DNA of 17,812 bases. It comes from Gelria sp. Lineage in GTDB: Bacteria > Bacillota > Syntrophomonadia > Syntrophomonadales > Syntrophomonadaceae. The stretch lies in the NCBI GenBank assembly GCA_012839665.1, contig DUMX01000249.1, positions 1 to 17,812 of the forward strand, in the 5' to 3' direction. The notes beneath the pieces were generated by a model. That model saw only the letters and a program-made list of their open reading frames with translations, did not search any database and was not told the origin of the DNA. Of the stretch, positions 1 through 5,976 are shown piece after piece. The position numbers and the translations under genes were made by a program. The number at the start of each line of letters is the position of its first letter. Positions within the stretch are counted from its first letter, which is position 1.

Positions 1-540
1 CCTCCTTATATATCAAATTTTACCGATTTTGTATTGTTGATATGTCTACTGCTTATAAGTGCTGGGTGTAATCAGAGGCAAGATTATAAAGAATTGCCGG
101 CACCTGAAACATCAAGACTAGTTTCTAGCAAGCAGAATCCTTCGGGATTGGAGGCTAAAATGAAAGCTAATATAACTATGAAAGCGGTGCCTGACACCTA
201 TAGCTCAGCAGATAAGGTGCACGTTATTATTACCAACACGACATCGAGTAAGGCTTATACCGACATGAATTACTCAATTGAACATTATGAAGACTCTGAA
301 TGGAAAAAGATCCCTTTAAATATTGTATATAACTTGGTTAAAATTAGCTTGTTACCTAATAAGTCCGAAGAGTTTACCATTTACCTGTATCCAGAGCAGT
401 ACGATTACAAGCCGGGTCAGTATCGCGTATTCAAAACCATTTCAACAATTAGTGATTTGCCGGAAAAGCACTCCATTAATAGAACGGGTTCACAACCCGA
501 ACAAAGTCATGTACTGACCGCTGAATTTACGTTAGAGTAA
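1..540 (+). CDS. Lipoprotein with Ig-like domain, 5' end outside window
   Basis: The reading frame is open from base 1. The first in-frame start is TTG at 34, but no ribosome binding site precedes it and the positively charged signal-peptide start is missing, so the true start is probably left of the window. A short hydrophobic stretch ends in S-A-G-C, a lipobox-like site (a Ser at -3 is not ideal), which suggests export and lipidation. The mature part (from about codon 45 counted from base 34) has alternating hydrophobic strands, with VHVIITNTT and then FTIYLYP and PGQYRVFK. This resembles the immunoglobulin-like beta-sandwich domain of small Bacillota lipoproteins (Big_14-type). That assignment is from memory of the family. 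Function is unknown. The gene ends directly against the hisA remnant, so its downstream neighbourhood has been rearranged. Confidence 0.6.
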   Translation, partial: PPYISNFTDFVLLICLLLISAGCNQRQDYKELPAPETSRLVSSKQNPSGLEAKMKANITMKAVPDTYSSADKVHVIITNTTSSKAYTDMNYSIEHYEDSEWKKIPLNIVYNLVKISLLPNKSEEFTIYLYPEQYDYKPGQYRVFKTISTISDLPEKHSINRTGSQPEQSHVLTAEFTLE

Positions 541-942
541 TCGTTGAAGAAAGATTAAGCAGCCCCGAATTTATCAAAAACCTTATTAGCAGTTTTGGTC
601 CGGAGCATATTATCCTGGGTCTGGATGCCAGAGATGGTTTGGTAGCGATAGAAGGTTGGGTGGAGACCTCATCTCTATCGGCTCTGAATTTCGGGCAGCA
701 GATGAAATCTCTGGGGGTACAAACAGCCGTATTCACGGATGTTTCTCGCGATGGTCGGTTACAGGGGCCCAATCTGGCCTCCATAGAAGCTATGGCACGA
801 AATACTGGATTACAGATTATTGCTTCCGGAGGAGTTACCAGTCGGGAAGACCTGCGCAATCTCAAGGCTATGGAAGAGTTGGGTGTTTGCGGGATAATAG
901 ATAGGAATTTGCTTTTTACAGATCAGTATGGCACAAGGTTAA
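534..942 (+). pseudogene. hisA: C-terminal half of HisA (ProFAR isomerase), remnant
   Basis: Frame 3 reads as the second half of the HisA TIM barrel: FGPEHIILGLDARDG, then VAIEGW, FTDVSRDG, LQGPNLASIEAM, IIASGGVTS and LKAMEELGVCGII. Intact HisA, about 240 residues, isomerises the N'-formimino ribotide in histidine synthesis. Only about 130 residues are present. The first half, with the N-terminal catalytic Asp and first phosphate-binding loop, is missing: an in-frame stop lies at 522 and the upstream sequence belongs to the lipoprotein gene. The end is also altered, because the usual IVGRALY strand reads as IIDRNLL and similarity stops a few codons before the REP-like hairpin at 946. The open frame continues without similarity to a stop at 1032-1034. 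No start with a ribosome binding site is visible and no other his gene is nearby. It is a non-functional fragment. Confidence 0.85.
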
Positions 943-945
943 AAA

Positions 946-972
946 TTGTCAAGGGGACGGTTCTCTTGACAA
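946..972. repeat. REP-like hairpin with GGGGACGG core
   Basis: TTGTCAA (946-952) and TTGACAA (966-972) form a perfect 7-bp stem around a 13-nt loop starting GGGGACGG. The core matches the terminal repeats of the transposase element at 1909-2818 (AAGGGGACGG with flanking TGACA/TTGACA) and the cluster at 16890-16987. It is therefore probably a mobilised REP-type unit, and it sits exactly at the broken end of the hisA remnant. Confidence 0.6.
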
Positions 973-1127
973 CCTCAATAAGCCGCGCTGCAACTGGTGC
1001 TGAAAACCACCTTTTCTTTACTGGATTCTTTTAAGATGCTCGTTCCAAGCGCTCAAAAGCAACGGTAGCAAATAGTTTTGGGAATTAACTCGATGTTCTG
1101 ACTGATTCCTGTTACATCACTGCTTCC

Positions 1128-1908
1128 TATTCATCTTTGTTAGAAATATAATCAGCAAATAAGATAGGATAGTCTCTCTTACCTTGAATCACACGTAAAA
1201 CAGTTACTTCCTGTTTGACCGTATTACCTTTGAGCCGGGGTAGCGATCAGGATGAACATATTGTAGTCAGCCCCGGCGTCTCCGCCGGTACCATAGGTAA
1301 TGCCGATATTCTGGAAGATGATTCGCAGCTTACAATTGTTATTTTCAACATTCAAGGTCAGTTCTTCAGCATCCAGAGCCTCCTTAGGCCGATTACTGAT
1401 GCCAGCGATAGAAACTATAGACCGGTGGTTATCAGCTTATCACCCTTAGCATTCTGAAGTGATACCCGATTTTCCTGTGCTGACACGGGTTCAAGTATGA
1501 GTTGATATGGAACACCGCGCACCTCAAAATCATAAGTTATGATTTCTTTGGGGTTCATCCCTTTATAAGTGCCGGCCCGGAGCAGCACATCATAACCCTC
1601 AATGTTCAGCGGCTTCTGCATATCCAGATTAGCAAAAAAGTTGTTCTGGTTGTCCCCCAGGTATTTATAAGCGGGCTCAAACCCCAGGGTCTTCTCCATA
1701 TCTCGGTTGGTCTCAAAATCGTTCGGAAGCCAGGCAACCTCTTTGAGATAACCTCGCCTTTCCAGATAGTTGAGGACGCTGGTAATCTCCAGCCGTAAGG
1801 TCATATCGGCATCAGTCTTAGGATTAATCTTTCCATTTGCCAATACTCCGTCTGTCTGCAGGTAGTTTTCCAGCCGGGTTATCTGACTGATGCGTGACAC
1901 TGTAAATA
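1128..1908 (-). pseudogene. 3' fragment of a DUF4153-like membrane protein gene, frameshifted
   Basis: On the minus strand the frame begins at the edge of the transposase element with the segment SRISQITRLENYL. It runs through ITSVLNYLERRGYLKEVAWLP and the FGFEPAY region to a stop near 1415. I recognise this as the extracytoplasmic C-terminal region of DUF4153-type membrane proteins of Clostridia, recalled rather than searched. Two compensating frameshifts follow. Near 1417 the coding potential moves to another frame (VSIAGISNRPKEALDAEELT onward) up to a stop at 1224-1226. There it returns to the first frame (NTVKQEVTVLRVIQGKRDY onward) and ends at a stop at 1128-1130. The membrane-spanning 5' half is absent: the gene is cut at 1908/1909, where the REP element begins, and its front is not found on the other side of the element. 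Confidence 0.6.
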
Positions 1909-1933
1909 TGACAAGGGGACGGGGTTGTTGACA
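1909..1933 (+). repeat. Left terminal inverted repeat of RAYT element
   Basis: This 25-bp sequence is the exact reverse complement of 2794-2818. It contains the AAGGGGACGG core seen also at 946-972 and, as CATGGGGACGG, at 16890-16987. Confidence 0.85.
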
Positions 1934-2045
1934 CATTATTGATGGTTGTCCTCCATTTCCAGGCACTGATCATCGCTTACCATCTTACAGAATTGAATAA
2001 GGCTTTTAACAGCCTTTTCTCGATCTGCATCAAACATTTGCAATG

Positions 2046-2055
2046 CAAAATTGGT
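2046..2055. repeat. Target-site duplication, left copy
   Basis: CAAAATTGGT occurs here and again at 2283-2292, exactly bordering the 227-bp insertion. Confidence 0.8.
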
Positions 2056-2282
2056 TCTACTGCAAAAACCCTTATTTGATTGCATATTAGTGAATACGCA
2101 GGTTAAAAGATAGTGGGTTTGAATTAAGAATTAGAAATTAAGAATTAATAATTATCGTTGAAATACTTCGTATTTCTCTTTATTTTAGCCCTAAATAAAT
2201 CCGCGTAGTTTCCTAATGATTCCGCGGTTTCCGCGTCTAATTATTCAGCCGTATGCATATTTATTACTTTTTGCAGTGGAAT
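2056..2282. mobile_element. 227-bp MITE-like insertion with terminal inverted repeats and 10-bp target duplication
   Basis: The sequence is flanked by a perfect 10-bp direct repeat CAAAATTGGT (2046-2055 and 2283-2292). Its ends are inverted repeats sharing ACTGCAAAAA: the left end starts TCTACTGCAAAAA, and the right end read inward starts ATTCCACTGCAAAAA. It has no coding capacity. The interior is AT-rich with GAATTAAGAATTAG-type repeats and a CCGCG-rich patch around 2202-2236. Precise removal of the element plus one repeat copy joins VDTNF to ALQMF in frame in the transposase. This is strong evidence that it arrived by transposition. No helper transposase for these ends is in the window. A 10-bp duplication suits IS4-type or related DDE enzymes, but the family is not identifiable here. 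Confidence 0.8.
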
Positions 2283-2292
2283 CAAAATTGGT
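2283..2292. repeat. Target-site duplication, right copy
   Basis: This is an identical copy of the decamer at 2046-2055. On the minus strand it encodes the T-N-F residues of the transposase just before the insertion. Confidence 0.8.
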
Positions 2293-2793
2293 ATCAACAA
2301 ACTCCGATCTATTAATATATTTGCTGATATTACCCCACTGATAATCTTCAATATTTTTTACTAACCCGGCTTTTAGAGGATTTTGATGAATATGTCTCAG
2401 AACAGTCAAAAAATAGCGGTCATTCTCGACTACTTCACTTTTGAATCGATCTTGAAACAGGTTTCCTATCCTCTGGTATTTCTGGTTATACCAATAAACA
2501 TAGCTCCCACATATCCGGCGCATCACTTGTTCAAGTAGGTTCTGCACCCATTTTCAATAGTAGATGAACATGATTCCCCATCAAGCAGTAGGCATAGATT
2601 TGATATCCGCTTATTTCTTTATACTGCTTCAGGGTTTGGAGAAATTTAGTATAATCAGCCTGGTCTTCAAATATGTTCTGCCGATTTATGCCCCGCATCA
2701 TTATGTGATATATCCCGGTGGCACTTTTCTTCCTTGCTTGTCTTGCCAAATAAATACACCCCTAAAGCCAAGATTAACCTGGCTTAAGAATGT

Positions 2794-2818
2794 TGTCAAC
2801 AACCCCGTCCCCTTGTCA
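2794..2818 (-). repeat. Right terminal inverted repeat of RAYT element
   Basis: This is the exact reverse complement of 1909-1933. It lies 44 bp upstream of the transposase start codon and 21 bp beyond the stop codon of the M56 protease gene. Confidence 0.85.
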
Positions 2819-2839
2819 CTCTGATTTGGCCATCTTTAG

Positions 2840-4849
2840 TTAAGGTACATAGCGACCTAAAACAATTTTCAACTGTCCGTCGCTGCCTATGATAAAATCA
2901 TAGAAAAATTGCCCGTAATTCGGGTAATTCTTTATAAAAGCCTCATTCAGCAACGGCATCTCGTAAATCCCATAAGTATGATGATTCGGTGCTATCAGCG
3001 GGACAATATTTACTCCAGAATCCAATGTATAGGTTTTCGTCTGGTTTAAATCTTCAATATGAAACCCATTAGGGTCGTGATCTCCCGAATCATCAGGTAT
3101 GAATTTCATGATCTTGACATGAACAGCTACCGGTTTTCCATTTTCCATCTTAAAACCAGCTATCTGGCCGAAAATCCTTTCACCGCCTCGTGCTACGTAT
3201 TCTTCTGCCGCAGTTAACAAATCAACCACATTATAAGGACCACCTACAAACTGAAAACTGTTTACTATTTTTTCGATTGTTTTGTGGTCAGTGTCTTCCG
3301 GGTTAATAACGATTCGTACTTTGCGTGAGGTTTGGTCATCCAATAAATACTTTTCATCGGAGCTTTCCGTGCTATAATATGGAACTAATTCCACTCTCCC
3401 CACCTGTTGATTACCGACATACATGGTCCAGTAAGGCGGGAAGCCTTCCATGGCTTTCATTTCCCAGCCTTTGGGGATTTCTATGGTAAAGAAACTGGTA
3501 CCTTTTACTTTAAACCCCGCATTCGCAGCCACAGGTTGCCGTTTTCCAATAAGGGCAACGCTACTCGATATATCTGCAATTTGTTCACTCATGGCGTTGT
3601 ATTCATTGCTAAGTGCTGTATCATCCAAAGAATACTGTACATCAGATGGCATTTGGATAAAGTATGTAAATCCATTACCCTGCAACACAATTTGTTGCCC
3701 TACAGGTGCCTGCAACATATCTTCTGCGGTAATCATTTCTCCAATCTGCCGCTCTACGCTGGCAATACGCCCCATACCGTCATATTTTTCGTAAATCTTC
3801 TTATTGTAAATAGTGATATTATTATCTGTTTCCTTTATAATGTATTTGCCTTCCCAATCTTTCGGAAGTTTCAATGATAACCCCAGTGCTTCATTTTTAT
3901 AGGTAATCGTATTTGTCGGATCAACCATAAGTCCCAATGATATCGTTATTGCTGCCACAGCAATAACCAACACCGTCCAAAAGGCTGGTTTTCTATAATT
4001 CAGTACATTCTTTATTCTAGATTTGACATTACTTTCCCCAAAGGCCAGAGGGCTTAAGAGGCCACTCTGCTTTACAGAAAAGGAAAACAGAGAGTTTGAA
4101 TAGTTTGCCCGTATGTCTCCACTAAACTGCTTCATTACGCTTTCATCGCAAGACATTTCCATATCCTTGACCATAAGAAAATAGGAAATCCATATAAGAG
4201 GATTAAACCAGTGCATGACCAGGGCCAAAAATGCTACCGGCTTAATAATATAGTCATACCGTCTGATATGGGTTTCTTCGTGTTTGATGATATAACCCAG
4301 TTCACTTCCCGGCAGATTGGTGGGAATATAGATTTTTGGTTTAATCAGACCTAAGACAAATGGAGTTTTGATACCATCAGTTTCATAAACATTATCATTA
4401 ACCAATGTAGCAGTAGAAAGTCTGCGTTTCAATCCAACATAGGAGATTAACGCATAGGCTAAAAGTACAACAATTCCCAGTATCCAGATTAATGCTCCTA
4501 TTTCCAATGCGATTCCCATGGGATTAACACTGGCAGTCGGATTGACCGGTGGCAAAGTAGATTGTATAGACTGATTTATGGCCTTATCGGCTATGGTAAC
4601 ACCGGTATTTATAGCAGGATTTTGAGAATAAATAATATCGTGGGGGATAATTTCATTATTACCAGGCATCAAGCTAAAAGGGCTTTTAAATGAAAGAGGG
4701 CACAGCAACCGGAACAATACAACCGCCCACAGAGCATAGGAAAATATCTTGGGCGCTCTTTTTAGCAGCAGCCTGACTATAATAACTGCCAAAGCTACAT
4801 AACTGGCAGTAAGGCTCATATTTAATACGGTTACAAAGTAATTGCTCAT
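2840..4849 (-). CDS. M56 family (MecR1/BlaR1-like) sensor protease with novel C-terminal sensor region
   Basis: This 669-residue protein has an N-terminal integral-membrane metalloprotease of the BlaR1/MecR1 type. Hydrophobic segments lie at about 8-28, 36-50 and 115-139. The zinc site is HEETH (190-194), with the further acidic/Cys-Asp motif EMSCDES (231-237). Another membrane span lies at about 288-308. In characterised relatives, signal binding outside activates the protease, which leads to loss of the BlaI/MecI repressor. The outer part is not a penicillin-binding domain: no SxxK/SxN serine acylation module is evident. Instead there are two PsbP-like segments (LGLSLKLPKDW at about 320 and FFTIEIPKGW at about 446) and a C-terminal module beginning LLTAAEEYVARGG. 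The ligand is unknown. The start overlaps the blaI-like gene by 4 bases, indicating translational coupling. Confidence 0.88.
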   Translation of the reverse strand: MSNYFVTVLNMSLTASYVALAVIIVRLLLKRAPKIFSYALWAVVLFRLLCPLSFKSPFSLMPGNNEIIPHDIIYSQNPAINTGVTIADKAINQSIQSTLPPVNPTASVNPMGIALEIGALIWILGIVVLLAYALISYVGLKRRLSTATLVNDNVYETDGIKTPFVLGLIKPKIYIPTNLPGSELGYIIKHEETHIRRYDYIIKPVAFLALVMHWFNPLIWISYFLMVKDMEMSCDESVMKQFSGDIRANYSNSLFSFSVKQSGLLSPLAFGESNVKSRIKNVLNYRKPAFWTVLVIAVAAITISLGLMVDPTNTITYKNEALGLSLKLPKDWEGKYIIKETDNNITIYNKKIYEKYDGMGRIASVERQIGEMITAEDMLQAPVGQQIVLQGNGFTYFIQMPSDVQYSLDDTALSNEYNAMSEQIADISSSVALIGKRQPVAANAGFKVKGTSFFTIEIPKGWEMKAMEGFPPYWTMYVGNQQVGRVELVPYYSTESSDEKYLLDDQTSRKVRIVINPEDTDHKTIEKIVNSFQFVGGPYNVVDLLTAAEEYVARGGERIFGQIAGFKMENGKPVAVHVKIMKFIPDDSGDHDPNGFHIEDLNQTKTYTLDSGVNIVPLIAPNHHTYGIYEMPLLNEAFIKNYPNYGQFFYDFIIGSDGQLKIVLGRYVP

Positions 4850-5208
4850 TTCGTTGCCTCCTCTATCATTTTTTTAATTTCCTCGGCTTCTTGTTTAGAT
4901 AGCTTTTTGTCTTGTAAAAATGTAGCCAGAAAAATAGGCAGGGAGTTATTAAATGTCCTTTTAAGCAGCACTTCACTATCGTGTTTTTGAACCTCTTCCC
5001 GCTTTACCAGGGCTACCACCGTCGCATTTTCATTTTTTAAAATACCCCGCCCGGCTAATTTTCTTATCATGGTATAGGTTGTAGATTTTTTCCACCCCAA
5101 TTTTTTTAAGCAAACTTTAGTTAATTCCGTAGAGTTTATGGGTTCCAGTTCCCAAATGATATCCATAAATTTGTATTCGGCATCAAAAAGTTTAAATTCT
5201 TCCATCAT
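4846..5208 (-). CDS. BlaI/MecI-family transcriptional repressor
   Basis: This 120-residue winged-helix repressor matches the family in length and pattern. It opens LFDAEYKFMDIIWELEPINS, then has the recognition-helix region KKSTTYTMIRKLAGRGIL and a C-terminal dimerisation helix rich in Lys and Glu. Members bind palindromic operators as dimers and are inactivated by cleavage after their M56 partner is activated; the partner gene follows with a 4-base overlap. A strong AAGGAGG lies at 5213-5219. Two adjacent ATG codons (5208 and 5205) fit it, and 5205 gives the more usual 7-base spacing. The promoter and paired operators immediately upstream indicate autoregulation. Confidence 0.9.
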   Translation of the reverse strand: MMEEFKLFDAEYKFMDIIWELEPINSTELTKVCLKKLGWKKSTTYTMIRKLAGRGILKNENATVVALVKREEVQKHDSEVLLKRTFNNSLPIFLATFLQDKKLSKQEAEEIKKMIEEATK

Positions 5209-5221
5209 TGATCCTCCTTGT

Positions 5222-5282
5222 AGAAAAGGTTTATCACGATAAACCTGACTTGAAGTTTATCGTGATAAACCTTTTCTGTCAA
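5222..5282 (-). promoter_or_regulatory. BlaI promoter with paired inverted operators
   Basis: Two perfectly complementary 23-bp arms (5222-5244 and 5255-5277) are separated by 10 bp. Each contains a near-palindrome GTTTATC-N2-GATAAAC. On the minus strand a -35 TTGACA (5277-5282), a 17-base spacer and a -10 TAAACT (5254-5259) overlay them. One operator fills the promoter spacer and the other covers the start of transcription. Repressor bound at either would block RNA polymerase. The half-site differs from the classical TACA/TGTA bla operator. Confidence 0.82.
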
Positions 5283-5294
5283 GGAAAATATTTC

Positions 5295-5323
5295 TTGTAT
5301 AGTATAGGGGGGTATACTATACT
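5295..5323 (+). promoter_or_regulatory. CsoR operator and csoR-copZA promoter
   Basis: A perfect palindrome has arms GTATAGTATA (5297-5306) and TATACTATAC (5313-5322) around six G residues. This is the G-tract-centred architecture typical of CsoR sites. A promoter with -35 TTGTAT (5295-5300), 17-base spacer and -10 TATACT (5318-5323) coincides with it. Apo-CsoR would occlude polymerase, and Cu(I) binding would release it. Confidence 0.8.
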
Positions 5324-5344
5324 GTACATGGTGGTGATTACGAT

Positions 5345-5674
5345 ATGGAAAAAGATACAAATACCAAATGTAATAACTGTGTAGAAGCAAACAAGAAAAA
5401 CCGGACCTGGAATGACGAGAAGGCGGTAAAGGAACTTACGGTCCGTCTTAATCGTATTGAAGGCCAGGTACGGGGAATCAAGCGAATGATTGAGGAAGGG
5501 GTTTACTGTGATGATATTTTAAATCAAATAACCTCGGCACAATCAGCTCTTAATGGAGTAGCAAAACTGCTTTTAGAGCAACATATGAAGTCATGTGTTA
5601 AAGAACAACTGGTATCAGGTGACGACCAGGTTATTGATGAAGTGTTGACCACTGTTTTTAGAATGCTGAGATAA
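5345..5674 (+). CDS. csoR: CsoR copper-sensing transcriptional repressor
   Basis: This 109-residue all-helical repressor releases DNA when it binds Cu(I). The three copper ligands are visible in the canonical spacing: Cys55 (VYCDDIL), His80 and Cys84 (QHMKSCV), that is C-x24-H-x3-C. The DNA-binding helix region RLNRIEGQVRGIKRMIE is strongly conserved. The N-terminal tail adds a Cys-rich TKCNNC, not required in the family. The gene is first in an operon with copZ (47 bp downstream) and copA, behind a clear operator-promoter. A weak GGTGGTG lies before the ATG at 5345. Confidence 0.95.
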   Translation: MEKDTNTKCNNCVEANKKNRTWNDEKAVKELTVRLNRIEGQVRGIKRMIEEGVYCDDILNQITSAQSALNGVAKLLLEQHMKSCVKEQLVSGDDQVIDEVLTTVFRMLR

Positions 5675-5721
5675 ATAGTTATTATTTGTTTGGTTAATAT
5701 TAGGAACAGGAGGTGTCGTTC

Positions 5722-5931
5722 ATGAAACAAGTAGTCTTAAATGTTGACGGAATGAGTTGTAAGCATTGTAAAGCGGCGGTAGAAAAGTCATTACAGAACC
5801 TTGCCGGAGTAAAAAAAGCCAGTGTTAACCTCTCTGCAAAAACAGTAAAAATATCCTATGAAACGGGAAAAGTAACTTTAGATGATTTCGAAAAAGCAAT
5901 TACTGATGCAGGATATGAAGTAGTTAAATAA
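5722..5931 (+). CDS. copZ: CopZ copper chaperone
   Basis: This is a 69-residue heavy-metal-associated (HMA, ferredoxin-like) domain protein. The Cu(I)-binding loop GMSCKHC (residues 10-16) is present, and the length is typical of bacterial CopZ. It carries cytosolic Cu(I) to the CopA ATPase encoded next, and can exchange copper with CsoR. A GTG at 5713 is in frame but lies on the ribosome binding site. AGGAGG at 5708-5713 sits 8 bases before the ATG at 5722, so 5722 is the start. Confidence 0.93.
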   Translation: MKQVVLNVDGMSCKHCKAAVEKSLQNLAGVKKASVNLSAKTVKISYETGKVTLDDFEKAITDAGYEVVK

Positions 5932-5976
5932 AAGTCCCGATGAGCGTTACGGAGCATAAACATAGGGAGATGTGCT

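Larger units (their letters stand above)
1936..2749 (-). pseudogene. REP-associated tyrosine transposase (Y1_Tnp/RAYT), broken by frameshift and MITE
   Basis: This would be a single-strand DNA HUH transposase of the IS200-like RAYT group. Three pieces can be joined. Piece 1 starts at 2749 with MARQARKKS, then YHIMMRGINRQNIF and the HUH motif in MGNHVHLLLK, and stops at a TGA at 2531-2533. Piece 2, shifted by one base, reads LLEQVMRRICGSYVYWYN, then FQDRFKSEVVENDRYFLTVL (with the probable catalytic Tyr) and HIHQNPLKAG, to VDTNF near 2283. Piece 3 follows the 227-bp insertion and reads ALQMFDADREKAVKSLIQF to a TAA at 1936-1938. Removing the insertion with one copy of its 10-bp target repeat, and one extra base near 2531-2542, leaves 576 bases, exactly 192 codons. 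That gives a 191-residue protein of ordinary family length. As it stands the gene cannot make full-length transposase. Confidence 0.88.
1909..2818 (-). mobile_element. RAYT (REP-associated Y1 transposase) element with 25-bp inverted ends
   Basis: The element is bounded by a perfect 25-bp inverted repeat: 1909-1933 on the plus strand and its exact reverse complement at 2794-2818. Each end contains TGACAAGGGGACGGGG followed by TTGTTGACA. The single gene inside runs on the minus strand. Its reconstructed stop codon (1936-1938) lies 2 bp inside the left repeat and its start is 44 bp from the right repeat, so the repeats tightly frame the gene. Total length is 910 bp, of which 237 bp come from a secondary insertion, so the original element was about 673 bp. 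I see no target-site duplication outside the ends. The left end abuts a truncated DUF4153-like gene and the right end lies 21 bp from the end of the M56 protease gene. Confidence 0.75.

Noticed and set aside
1215..1457. An 80-codon plus-strand frame.
   Set aside because: It is antisense to the frameshifted DUF4153-like remnant, has no ribosome binding site and no recognisable domain.
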